From Buddleja alternifolia (taxonomy: Eukaryota; Streptophyta; Magnoliopsida; Lamiales; Scrophulariaceae), in assembly GCA_019426215.1 (NCBI GenBank), contig CM033393.1, positions 25,050,591 to 25,114,590 of the forward strand: a stretch of 64,000 bases of DNA, read 5' to 3'. Of the stretch, positions 34,801 through 45,839 are shown piece by piece. Numbering within the stretch: the first letter of the stretch is position 1; every line of letters begins with the position of its first letter. A model generated the notes under the pieces. It saw only the letters and a program-made list of their open reading frames with translations, was not told the origin of the DNA and did no database searches. Position numbers and translations under genes: made by a program.

Positions 34801-37219
34801 AGCTCGTGTGGCACATGCATCACAATGATATTGATTGTCTCCATGAAGCTCCTCTATGCTAAAGTAATCATCTAAACTCTCATCCAGACTCTCCAAACCT
34901 TTAACATTTAATTCCAGTTCATAGAAATCTTCAATTTTTGATGAAGCTTCAGACTCATTCCCACATTTTGAACACCTGTACGGTTTAAAAGAGAAAGAAG
35001 GAAAGGCAGTGTCATGTCATTTCACAAAAGCAAGAAAATAAAAAAATCAAACAAACATGACAGGCATACTTGCTCACAAATAGCAATAGACATAGAGAAA
35101 CAGGGGGTAACAAGTCATTAACCCTTAGCAATTATACAGTTGATTGGATTAAAATACCAATACGAATAAACTCCATTACTTAACAATATTCACTTGAATA
35201 AATAAAGAATAACATAATAAAAGAGATACTGATATCGAACACAAACCAGTGAAGATTCATGGAAGCCATAAGACATTGAATGCAAATAAAGAGCAATGGA
35301 TAGTAAAGACTAATATAAGAAATGTTACATGATCTACATTAGTTGTGAAAATGACTATCCCGTGTTGAAAGATCTGCATATTTTTGCATACTTTTCCCTG
35401 TTGCACTTAAAAGAACAGAATGCAAAGACGGGAGAACATGGATAAAAAAGTTACAATGTTTGGCCGCTAGCACATACTAATTTAATGAATATAATTAGCC
35501 AAGAAAGTTCGTGTCACACATTTCAAGTGATGTCAGCTGTATTTCAGAGTGTGCTGAATCTGGACTGTAAATAAGTGTGACTTCGCATGTCTAAGTCATA
35601 AAGGGTGGTCCCCAACTCCACAATGAAACTTCAAGATGAACCAATATTATGACTTAGTCTCAGATCTTACGAGAGTGTAGAATTCCATCAGTACTTAAAT
35701 GGAACTATTAATCAAATTCTCTTGTTTTGCTTTTCTCTTACACAAGCTTGCCTTTGTAACCTCCAAATTTTAAGTCACTGCAAATTTACATCCTAAATTT
35801 AAAATATTTCAATTCTTCCAATATAACCTTGGTGTAACCACTAGCCAACAATTTTTCCTTCATAATTCAGTTGTTAGACTTGACAAGTCTATAGGTCATG
35901 CATATGAGAGAAAACAATCAAACTTTAACTTATAACACCATCTGCACCTATACATGCAAGTTCAAGAAGAAGATCTCGACATCATTTGAGTATAAACACA
36001 ATCGCAGCACACCTTACCTAGTCACATGTGAGACGCCTCCTCGGAAAAGGTCTTGTACAATTGTTCTGGCCTTGGGAACTTTGGACTGGCTCAAGCATCG
36101 CTCAAGCAAAGAAAAGAGCAAGGTGAGAAATTCATGGCTATCTTGCTGAACACCATTGTCTAGTTCCAAGGTCTGGATAAATGGTGCTGAATCCACAAAG
36201 GCCATCTTACTGGAATGCAGCTGTGCAAAGAGTCTTACAAGGTTATTCAAAACGGGCTCCCTATCCAAAACTTCAGGTTCAACAGAGAAAACGCCTTCCC
36301 TGAATGATTTGTTCATGTACAAACATTGCAGTATGCTGTTGGCATAGCAAGTCGCACCAAGATTTGTGAGGCCTGCCGGAGTATTGGAGGATTCACGGAG
36401 TTCGTGAGACGGGTCGGGACCAAGCGAATTTACAATTTCAGAGGTCTTCTGCCACAAGCCGGATTTCCGACTTCCATTGGGAGGTGGGATCAGGCCACAA
36501 AAGCAATTGGGATTGTCCTTCGTGTTTACTCGACACCCTTGACACACAGGCTTCCATATCATGTATAGCTGATTTACATCATCTTCAGTTACCTCTCTAT
36601 TTGAAAGAATCTTCCTACATTCCAAATACAAATTCATTTTAAGAATAGAGAAGTCCATAATGACCAAAATTAACTGGATTCTTCAGTTTTAGCAAGGTAA
36701 GTATTCAACTGCAAAGAAAGTTGTGTATCGAGGAGTCCATTTACTTTCTTAATCAGTAAGCTATCAAACAAATTACAAAATCCATCTAATAACAGTATCT
36801 GAAGTTAATGCAACCTCCAAAAGAAGTTTAAGAAAGGGAAGAGAAAATTCTAAGTTTTGAACTAGCATTTTCGTTAAAATTAAAAGAAAAGGAAGTTCAG
36901 GAAAAATCTCAAAAGTAATTCATGTTTCATATTATTATTATTATTATTATGTAAACTAAAACCCAGATACAAATTTTCTTTTTTCATAATATTTCCGGCC
37001 AAAATGCTTGTAAATTTATGTCATTTCCTCAGGCGATCTCGTTCGGGACATAAATAACAATTATTAAAAATGAAAATAAGCCGCAAAATTCAAAATATAA
37101 GATAGTGAAAAATAGAGAATAAAATACCTAAAAATTTGAGAGGTGGTGTCGGCGGAGGCATTGTCGTCAGGCTTACTCCTCTTATTCTTACTCCTAGTCG
37201 TCGGTCGATGATGCCCCAT
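22845..37219 (-). CDS. UBP26: Ubiquitin-specific protease UBP26 (histone H2B deubiquitinase), 13 exons
   Basis: Exons, minus strand: 37219-37128, 36614-36018, 34975-34720, 34102-33345, 32893-32785, 30296-30115, 29447-29163, 29091-28887, 28554-28483, 28238-28011, 27378-27115, 24048-23907, 22957-22845. All introns are GT-AG, phases join without a stop, and the 3,303 nt encode 1,100 residues; the Arabidopsis protein is of similar length. The start ([14 protein letters not shown]) is a basic N-terminus like the family's. CxxC-type cysteines lie at 55/58. The USP Cys box NLGATCYAN has Cys120, zinc-type pairs lie at 231/234 and 281/284, and the His box NSGHYTAHI has His365. Three DUSP-like tryptophan motifs follow: WLRQW (end of exon 4), WLQQW (exons 6/7) and WLSKW (about 794). 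The C-terminus is ubiquitin-like (about 1003-1052). In Arabidopsis, UBP26/SUP32 removes ubiquitin from H2B in the nucleus and supports heterochromatic silencing and seed gene repression. Copy looks intact; splice sites are predicted by eye. Confidence 0.95.
22958..23906 (-). other. UBP26 intron 12
   Basis: 949 bp between GTAAGT and CTGTAG boundaries. AT-rich, no transposon or ORF recognised. Confidence 0.8.
24049..27114 (-). other. UBP26 intron 11 (3.07 kb)
   Basis: Largest intron; donor GTACGT, acceptor GGTAG. It holds a 70-bp tandem duplication (about 24125-24264) and an A-run near 24479-24495. I saw no coding domain or transposon ends, though a short GTGCTGTTTGGATCG at about 24089 resembles a MITE terminus without a visible partner. 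Confidence 0.8.
24125..24264. repeat. 70-bp tandem duplication in intron 11
   Basis: CAAAGATTTGGACATAGTAC recurs at 24125 and 24195 with the following CTGTTACATTTTTTCC and CTCGTAACA. The second copy is two or three bases shorter. Confidence 0.9.
30297..32784 (-). other. UBP26 intron 5 (2.49 kb) with G-rich tract
   Basis: Donor GTATCA, acceptor AACAAG. Contains T-runs and, at 30661-30688 on the plus strand, G-runs of 3, 4, 4, 6 and 5 bases separated by one or two bases. No ORF or transposon recognised elsewhere in the intron. Confidence 0.8.
34976..36017 (-). other. UBP26 intron 2
   Basis: 1,042 bp, GTAAGG to TACAG. AT-rich; no feature recognised. Confidence 0.8.
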
Positions 37220-37232
37220 CTCCTTATTTCTT

Positions 37233-37270
<38 letters not shown>

Positions 37271-38492
37271 CACAAAAAAACACGAAAACCCTAATTTTGA
37301 CTATTTATTTAACGGATAGTTCTGTTCAATTTCAGCAGCCCGATCAGACATAATAAAATAAATAATCACAGTTAGGAAGAAGAAGAAGAGGAGGGGGAGG
37401 GTATTTCTTTGGAGCGAGCGATCGAGAGAGAGCTGAGGAGTCAGAATAGAAACCAGAGGGGTTTTGTTTTGTTGGGATTGGGACTACTACTACTACTATA
37501 TTATTTTATTTTATTTTACTTATTGTAGGCCTCTCAATAAAAATTTTACATTATATATATTTTTTATTTATTATATTAAAGTAATATTTATTGTGTAACA
37601 TTAAAAATGGTATGGTATTTAGGGAGGGCGGGGTGAGTTTCGATTTTTCCCTCTATTTTCAGCTGAAGTAAAGTAACGAAAGGAAGGAGGGAAAAAAGCG
37701 AGGGAAAAACGATTGGATGGATCAGGTGTCGCAGTAGCACCTGCTCTCTCACTACTTTTCATTCTCTACTGCACTCTCTCCCCTATATAACACGTGGATT
37801 CAGGGGCTTGCTTTTTGGATAATATATAAATAATAATTTGTGTTTATGAATAATTTTATATCAAATTGAGTCCAATGCTCCGATTGTGTATTTATATTTA
37901 TATGTCAAATTGAGTTCAATGGTCCGAATGTGTATTTATATCTATCTCTTTTTTATAAGTGTGTATAGTTGTCATGTCACGCACAATACACAAGGGCGGA
38001 TCCAAATTATCATTTGGGGGGCCGAATTATCATTAAAGCAAAAATTATTTGATAATACTTGTCATAAAATTCAAATTTATTTTAGTTTTAATAGATAAGT
38101 AAATAACAATTATCATGTGTAGAAAAACTAATTTTTAATTTTAAAAAAAAAGTTATAGTAGCTTATATAAGCAATTCTTTGAAAAAGTTTATCGAAGTAA
38201 TATATGCTTTTTTTAAGTGTCTCTATTATATGATTAATAAGTAAATACACGTAAAAAATACATATCAAACTCTAATTTTGGACATAATTCCTAATATGAA
38301 TACTCACTATGTTGATAGTATTAACAACTGGTTGAACTTAATATTTAATTTTTGTGATAAACATTTTCTCAATACCTTCATTCTACTTGATTTTTGTCTA
38401 TTTTTATTTAGAGTCAATAACTTTGTATATTTTATTCTTATACATTAGAAATTAGTTAACAATGACATAAGTTTTCATCACATATTTATGAG
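37220..38492. promoter_or_regulatory. UBP26 upstream region with microsatellites
   Basis: On the minus strand this is the 5-prime UTR and promoter side of UBP26. A (TA)n run of about 33 bp (37235-37267) lies 16 bp upstream of the start codon. GA-rich runs (GAAGAAGAAGAAGAGG, about 37378-37395) and an ACT repeat (about 37483-37497) follow. A 44-bp sequence (TCAAATTGAG..TCCGA..GTGTATTTATA) is duplicated at 37861 and 37905. No other gene is recognised up to 38492; I could not place the transcription start. Confidence 0.55.
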
Positions 38493-38576
38493 CTGGGCTA
38501 AGCCCAGTGCTGTCACCGTTGGGGTGTTGGGCTTTTGCCCAACACAACCCTAATGTGTTGGGCTAAAGCCCAACAC
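38493..38576. repeat. Cluster of three TGGGC hairpins with a telobox
   Basis: Perfect stems: CTGGGCT/AGCCCAG (38493-38507), GTGTTGGGC/GCCCAACAC (38524-38545) and GTGTTGGGC/GCCCAACAC (38555-38576). AACCCTAA, the plant telobox, lies between the last two (38546-38553). Confidence 0.85.
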
Positions 38577-38868
38577 TAGTTGTCGTCGCCCGCTGCTGCT
38601 CCGGCGGTGGCGGGTCGCCGCTCCGGGCTGCACGACTTTTTCAAAATCCAATTTTTTATTAAACTCAGGAATCCAATTCAATTTTTTCGTTTTACGCAGT
38701 AAATCCAATTCAACTCATGAAAAATTAATTTTGCAAATAAGCATGCATAAAATAAATTACCCGAATTTACATACATATGTAAATACATGTTTATGATATT
38801 ACAACAATTAAAACAAATAAACATACAACGAATATCATGATATTCCTGAATTTTAGCTCCGATAACAC
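38577..38868 (-). mobile_element. Internal remnant with decayed primer-binding site
   Basis: Minus strand just inside the LTR reads GTGTTATCGGAGC at 38868-38856, resembling TGGTATCAGAGC, the site complementary to initiator-Met tRNA. A GC-rich CCGCCACCGCC stretch follows at about 38590-38630. No coding frame. The rest of the element is missing on the left. Confidence 0.5.
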
Positions 38869-40517
38869 TGTTGTGATTCGGTCTAGCGGACAATTTTTAA
38901 TCCGAATCACACCCGAGAATTCGATTCAGGGATATTCATGATATTAGAATTTAGATCAATTAACGAGAATTGACAAGAGTAATTGAATTACCTTTTTTTT
39001 GTCTATTGAATCTTGAATTATCAACAGCAGCCCCGGACTCCTGCTTTTAGATAATCACGCGGAAGAAAAATTCTCCAAGAAAAGCTCGACCTCCTCCTCG
39101 GCAACTATTGCAGAAGACTAGACGGATGTAGAGGGAGGGATTTTTCTTTCCTAATGCTCTAGGTTTATTTTGGTTTTGAGTTCTGACACTGACTGAATAC
39201 TTATACCAAGTAAAAGACACCCCCAGGGTTACTCAGTGAGGGCCGCCCGATTTGGCCTATTTCAGATGGGCTTTGGGCTTTTTGTTTTCACTTAGCCCAT
39301 GTGTAATTAATTAAATTCAAGTCCAATCAAATTGGTAATTCATTAATTACATTAATCCAATTAATAAAATTCAACTTATAAATTAATTTCCAATTAATTT
39401 AGCTTAAGAATTAATATGATTTAATTAATTAATTTAATCAAATTAAATATCTTTAATTAAATCATGCCATCTATTTTGTCAGACAATTCACATCAAATGT
39501 CATTTTACCAAAATACCCTTAGCTTAAGGAAATATTTCTTTTCTTCACATAGCGCGACTCTTTAGGCTTGATTCAATTGGCAATGGGAGGATTCCAAAGG
39601 ATAAGAGTGTCACCTAGCCAACACCATGGAACCAAATCGTAACCCAATTGGAAACGAGATGATCATGCCATCACGAACCTGACTACGAATATCATATGTG
39701 TATAAACTCTTCGCCGACGTGACCCGATCAAGTAAGAGTCATGGTTTAGTCAAACTCATATATAACTTGATACTGTACTAAGAATCATAATAATGTGAAA
39801 TTATCAAACTACCCTCAGTGACAATCACAAGATAGCTTATATGCTTTGGCCAAAGACTTATAATTTCAATTACTTACGATCGTACAAGTCACATACTCGT
39901 TTACTATCGAGACGGTGAATCCCGTTTTGGCAAGTTATCTTATAACATCGAATGCACTATTGGATCGTACTTCGAGGTCGATCCTACCTATCAGGTGGTA
40001 CAGGTCTAACTACTCTGATAACATATTCAATACTACAAGCATGTTATAAATGACTCCTCAGGTTTAAAGTTCACACATACTATGGCAACCTTAATCCCAA
40101 TCATTGACTGTCAAAGAGTAAATACTCATGTGATCGGATTAATGCAAGTCGAGTTCAAATATGTTAATTTCATTAATCATATTCATGACATCAGCTCCCA
40201 CTATCTAATCAGTGTACGACTAGCACTTCCTTGTCAAAGAAGGTGTCATATGGGTTGAATATTAATGCCCAATTAATATTCATTAACTCACGAACTCCCA
40301 GTTTTAGAGATTAAGTACTAGATTGTTCCAGTGCCTCCTCTTGTCCATAAGAGGTGCAAAGTCTATCTTGAAATCTCTTGGACTAATTTGTTCAATACAA
40401 TGAACAACATCAAAACCTTTATTCTATAAATAGAAATATCAAACATTTTGTACAAATAACTTATCTAAACCCTACACAATCTAATTCTTCATAGGCATTG
40501 AGGGCATACACCTAACA
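38869..40517 (-). mobile_element. Copia-type LTR, subfamily A
   Basis: 1,649 bp with ends TGTTGTGATTCGG and CACCTAACA. It is colinear with the LTR at 42646-44344 throughout. The decayed primer site on its left marks it as a 5-prime LTR in minus orientation. Flanks are AACAC and GAATA, so there is no target-site duplication, as expected when the partner LTR is lost. Confidence 0.8.
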
Positions 40518-40828
40518 GAATAATGGTCCTCTTCGTCTTTTGAAATTTGCTCCTAGAGACATGCTCTCAATTGGGATGGTTAATATGGTTTCTCGTATGT
40601 ATAGAAAGTATTAGAGCTCGTGATATTAGTGAATCACATGTATATATGTTCTTTGCTTTGAAAAGTTGTTGATTTGTAACTCATGTGCATATGTTTATGA
40701 AATGTATATTTTGTTTTCTTTATGATTTTGAACTTTTGACGACTTACATGCGTATGATAAGATGTGTTTTCCCTTATATATCATGATAATTGATATGTTT
40801 TTTTATCATAAAATTAAGTGGGAGTTCT
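40518..40828. other. Fragment of an older degenerate element (host of the insertions)
   Basis: No ORF. Ends in AAGTGGGAGTTCT, a purine-rich run. With 42472-42645 and 53263-55615 it forms one sequence once the two dated insertions are removed. Confidence 0.5.
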
Positions 40829-42471
40829 TGTTGGGAATTGTTCGAGTAAAAACACAGCGGATAAAAATAATTCCCAAACCATGAATCAATTCGATTCATT
40901 GTTGATTTCTTGACAGTAAAAAGGAGATAAACAATTTACCTCTTGAAGCATGAATCGATTTGATGAGAGTAGCAATCCCCATAAATCCTACCTTTAGATA
41001 TCACGCAGAAAAGACCTTCAAAAACTCTGAGCTCCTCTCTGACAGGTGAAGGTGGTGGCTAGGTTAGAGAGAGGGGAGGGGATTTTCTGTCTTGTCTAAT
41101 TACTGTGTAAGGGCTGATTCCAAATCACACGTTATGAATTAGTTTAAGTGTTGGAGTTCTTTAAATAAAATCCAACTCTCCTACAACTAAGTGGGCCGGC
41201 TGACCGTGCCTGTTGAATGGGCTTACTGGGCTAAGTTCATCTCAACCCATATATAATTAATTGATTCCCAGTCCAATCCAATTGGATATTATTTAATTAC
41301 TTAATCCAATTAATTAATTCAACTAATAAATTAATTCTCAATTAATTTAACTTATGAATTAATAACTTAATTAAATATTATTTAATTCAATTAAATAACT
41401 TAATCAAGTTAGTCCATCCTTTCACTCTTAGAGAAATTACAAAAATACCATTTACTATGTAAATAACAAGACGTCCCGTCTTTTCTATATAGCACGACTC
41501 TCTAGGCTCGATTCGATTGGCAATGGGAGCATACCAAAGGATATGGTGTCACCTAACCAACCCCGTGGAATCATATCGTAGCCCAATCGAATATGAGATG
41601 GCATCATCATCATTACGAACCTTTCGATTATGATTACCATATGCGTATAGACTCTTCACCGACGCGACCTAAGGGCCATTGTACGTCAAACTCAAAGAAC
41701 TTGATACTGTACTTTGGAATCATAATAATGTGAAATTACCAAACTACCTTTAGTGACCATCATGATCTAGTTTCTATGCTTTGGCCATAGACTTATAATT
41801 TCAATTACTTATGATCGCACAGGTCACATACTCGTTTACTATCGAGATGGTGAATCCCGTATTGGCAGTTATTTTACAATGTCGAATGCAGTAGTTGAAT
41901 TGTACTTCGAGGTCGATCCCACCTATCAGGTGATACGGGTCTAACTACTCTGATAACATATCCAATACTACAAGCACACTGTAAATAACTCCTCATGTCT
42001 AAAGTCTACACATACTATCGCAATCTTAATCCCAACTGTTGACTGTCAAAGAGTAAAAATCCATGTGATCGGATTAATGCGAGTCGAGTTCAAACATGTT
42101 AATTTCATTAACTATATTCATGACACCAGCTCCCACTATCTAATTAGTGTTCGACTGACACTTTCTTGTTAAAGCAGGTGTCATACGAGTTGAATTTTAA
42201 TGCCCAATTAAAATTCCTTAACTCGTGAACTATCATTTTAAGAGATTAAGTACTTCACTCTTCTAGCGCCCCCTCTTACCCATAAGAGATGGAAAGTCTA
42301 TCTTCAAATCTCAAGGACTTATTTGTTCAACACACTTAAATGTCAAATAGATTTACATGAACAAAACCAATTGCCTTATTCTATAAATAGAATATAGCGG
42401 TTTGTACAATATAACTAAAATGCCCTTCTCAATCTAATTTCTCCATTGGCATTGAGGTCATATACCTAACA
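40829..42471 (-). mobile_element. Solo LTR (Copia type), TSD GTTCT
   Basis: 1,643 bp with ends TGTTGGGAATTG and ATACCTAACA, flanked by GTTCT at 40824-40828 and 42472-42476. Its body follows subfamily A while its first ~50 bp resemble the LTR at 49124. No internal domain. Orientation is taken from homology to the LTR beside the primer site at 49110. Confidence 0.92.
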
Positions 42472-42645
42472 GTTCTATGGTTAATTCAAATGATACTTAC
42501 CTAGAACTTTATGAGATTTTGTATTTGGAAATTAAATTGTGATAATGAACATTTTGACATGGATGATGACTGGCACTACGTGACCTTTCGAGTCTATACA
42601 TTATGGTGAATTGTCATAATTTTTAATTTTGCTTAGTACGAAATC

Positions 42646-44344
42646 TGTTGTGATTCGGTCTAGCGGATAAAATTTTTAATCCAAATCACACCCGAGAATC
42701 AAATCCGGGGATATTCATGATATGGATGATACACACAATAGTATCGAATAATGACAGAGAGTAATCAAATTACCTCTTGTCAATTAAATCTTGAATTATC
42801 AGCAGCAGCCCCTGACTCCGGCCTCCAGATAATCACGCGGAAGAAAAATTCTTTGAGAAAAGCTCCGATCTCCTCTCGGCAGCTATGGCAGTGGCTGCTA
42901 GATGGAGAGAGAGGGAGGGAATTTTCTTTCCTATTGCTCTAGGTTTCTTTTTGGCTCTTAGTCAGATTCTAAAATAATGACTTGTGTGTGTAGAGTTCTG
43001 ACACTGACTGAATACTTATAGACATAAGCAGAACCCCTTAGGTATATAGAGAGGGGGCAGCCGCTAGGCCTTAAGCAGATGGGCTTCTAGGCTTTATTCC
43101 AACTTAGCCCATGTGTAATTAATTAAATTCAAGTCCAATCCAATTAACAATTAATTAATTACTTTAATCTAAGTAAAATTAATTTAATTAATTTAATTCA
43201 ACTTATAAATTAATTTCCAATTAATTTAACATATGAATTAACAAGATTTAATTAATTTATTTAATCTAATTAAATACCTTTAATTAAATCATGCCATCCA
43301 TTTTCGTGAGTCAATTCAAATCTAATGTGATTTTACCAAAATACCTTTAGCATGGAAATAATCCTTTTCTTCACATAGCGTGACTCTCTAGGCTCGATTC
43401 AATTGGCAACGGGAGGATTCCAAATGATAAGGTTGTCACCTAGCCAACACCGTGGAACCAAATCGTAACCCAATTGACGAGATGAACATGTCATCACGAA
43501 CCTTGATTACGACTACCATATGTGTATAAACTCTTCACCGACGTGACCCGATCAAGTAAGAGCAAACTCATATAACTTGATGATGTACTTAGTAATCATA
43601 ACAATGAGAAATTACCAAACTATCCTTAGTGACCATCACTAGTTTAGTTTATTTGCTTTGGCCAAAGACTTTGTAAATTCTATTGCTTATGATCATACAG
43701 GTCACATATTCGTTTACTATCAAGATGGTGAATCCCATATTGCCAGTTATCTTATAATGTCGAATGCACCATGTGGATCGTACTTTGAGGGCGACCCCAC
43801 CTATCAGGTCGGGTTTAACTACTTTGATAACATATCCAATACTACAAGCACAACATAAATAACTCCTTAGGTCTAAAGCTCAGATATACTATCGTAATTT
43901 TAATCACAATCATTGACTGTCAAAGAGTAAATATTCATGTGATTGGATTAATGCGAGTCGAGTTCAAATATATTAATTCCATTAATCATATTCATGACAC
44001 CAACTCCCACTATCTAATCAGTGTATGATTGGCATTTCCATGTCAAAGAAGGTGTCATACGAGTTGAATATTAATGCCCAATTAATATTCCTTAACTCGT
44101 GAACTCCTGGTTTAAGAGATTAAGTACTTGACTCTTCCAATGCCTCCTCTTTTCCATAAGAGGTGGCAAGTCTATCTTCAAATCTAATGGACTTATTTGT
44201 TTAATACATTTAAATGCCCTTAGATTTATATGAACAAAATCAAGATATTTATTCTTTAAATAGAAATGATAAAATGTTTGTACAAATAACTTATCACCCT
44301 ACTGGATCTAATCCCACACAGGCGTTGAGGGCGTACACCTAACA
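42646..44344 (-). mobile_element. 3-prime LTR of the Copia complex (subfamily A)
   Basis: 1,699 bp, ends TGTTGTGATTCGG and ACACCTAACA. On the minus strand it is preceded directly by the polypurine tract TGCAAGTGGGAGAT (44358-44345), which fixes it as a 3-prime LTR. A 66-codon frame inside it is not a gene. Confidence 0.88.
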
Positions 44345-44359
44345 ATCTCTCACTTGCAC

Positions 44360-44755
44360 TCAACTCCAATCGCTATGATATTTGATGTCCATCTTCTCAA
44401 GATGTTTATCTAGCACCGCCTGTGATAATGACTTGGTGAGTGGGTCAGCTACATTTTCTGCTGAGGCTATTTTCTGCACCGCGATATCGCCTCTTCCAAC
44501 GATTTCTCGTATTATATGATATTTCCTTATCACGTGTTTAGATTTGTTGTGAGACCTTGGTTCTTTAGCTTGTGCAATTGCTCCGTTGTTGTCACACCAT
44601 TGTGGCAACGACATTTCCGCGCTAGGAACTACTTGAAGTTCAGCTATGAACTCTCTCATCCAAACAACTTCTTTTGCTGCCTTAGAGGTTGCCATATATT
44701 CTGCCTTTATTGTGGAATCAGCAGTTGTGCTTTGCTTGGAAATTTTCCAAGACAC
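44360..44755 (-). pseudogene. Copia RNase H domain
   Basis: 131 codons: SWKISKQSTTADSTIKAEYM, KEVVWMREFI, the CDNNGAIAQA motif, SKHVIRKYHIIRE and the terminal DPLTKSLSQ block, ending 15 bp before the LTR. The segment linking it to the reverse transcriptase (44756-44932) is frameshifted. The Tork-like wording of these motifs suggests that Copia lineage. Confidence 0.88.
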
Positions 44756-44932
44756 TGCTCTACCATTGAGTGTGAATATGTACCCAAAAGTGCACTTGAG
44801 GTCATCCGAATCAGATTAAAAATCTGAATTGGCCATCCACCTTCAATTCTTCACCTTCACTTCACTGCTATCTAGTGAGGCTCCCCCGGGTTTGCTTGAA
44901 ACCTACTGACCATGATCACATCATGTGCCTAA

Positions 44933-45839
44933 TTACATCGCGTACATGAGACTTCCTACTGCGGAATCATAGGATGTATTCCTCATTTCCATTCTATCCT
45001 TGTCCATTTTAGGACTCATAGATTTGGAAAGATTAATGCCATGTCTCATGGGCAAAAGTCCTCCCTTCGAGTTATGCATTTCATATCTCTTAAGGACTTT
45101 CTCTAGGTAGAGATCTTGGGAGAAACCAATCATTTTATTCACTCTATTTCTATATAGGCGAATTCTGAGAATGTAGGTCGCTTCTCCCAAGTCTTTCATG
45201 GAGAACGTGCTTGAGAGTCTTGACGGATATCAATAAGCCTATGTCATTCCCTATAAGTAGTATGTCATATACGTGTAGAACTAGGAATGTCAACTTGCTC
45301 CCACTGACCATTTTGCAGACACATAGTTCGTCTTCATTCTTGATGAAGCCATATTTCTTTGCTTCTTCATTGAACCTTAGATTCCAGCTCCGAGAGGCTT
45401 GCTCAGTCCATAGATGGACCTATTGAGTTTGCAAAATTAATGAGAATCTGCTTCGTATATGAAGCTCCTGGGCTGTTGCACATAAATGTCCTCCTCGAGG
45501 TAACCATTTGAGAATGAGGTCTTCACATCCATTCGCCAGATTTCATAGTCTAAGTTTGCAGCTATGGCTAGCAGAATTCTAATAGATTTGGTCATGGCTA
45601 CTGGCGAGAAGGTTTCCTCATAGTTAATGTCCTCCTTTTGATTATAACCTTTTCGCCACCAGCCTGGCCTTATAGGTATCCACCTTGCCATCCAGACCAA
45701 TTTTTCTTTTATAGATCCATTTGCATTCGATTGGTCTTACTCCATTTGGTAGATCAGTAAGAGTTCTGACTTGGTTCGAATACATCAAATCAATCTCTGC
45801 TTTCATAGCCTCAAGCCACTTTGAGGAATCTATATCCAT
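44933..45839 (-). pseudogene. Copia reverse transcriptase, frameshifted
   Basis: Pieces in order: WLEAMKAEIDLM and CKWIYKRKIGLDGKVDTYKA (45839-45642), then in another frame YEETFSPVAMTKSIRILLAI, MDVKTSFSNG and YLEEDIYVQQP (45700-45437), then MKDLGEATYILRIRLYR (45199-44933). Between the last two the catalytic box reads HVYDILLIGND. The family has Tyr-Val-Asp-Asp there, so one of the two catalytic aspartates is lost. At least two frame changes and several stops make it non-functional. Confidence 0.88.

Noticed and set aside
36014..36667. UBP26 starting inside exon 2 with [19 protein letters not shown]
   Set aside because: These codons are intron sequence; an AG acceptor at 36616-36615 joins in phase to the exon at 37219-37128.
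37064..37273. Longer UBP26 N-terminus with a Tyr-Ile repeat encoded by the (TA)n run
   Set aside because: The upstream codon is GTG, not ATG. The first ATG is at 37219, and its product matches the family's basic N-terminus.
43658..43858. Plus-strand 66-codon frame
   Set aside because: Lies wholly inside a well-defined LTR and is not preserved in the other LTR copies.
38869..44344. A single full-length element with LTRs at 38869-40517 and 42646-44344
   Set aside because: Flanks do not match (AACAC/GAATA against AAATC/ATCTC), and the middle holds another solo LTR with its own duplication. The AAATC pair at 42641 and 53263 fits better.
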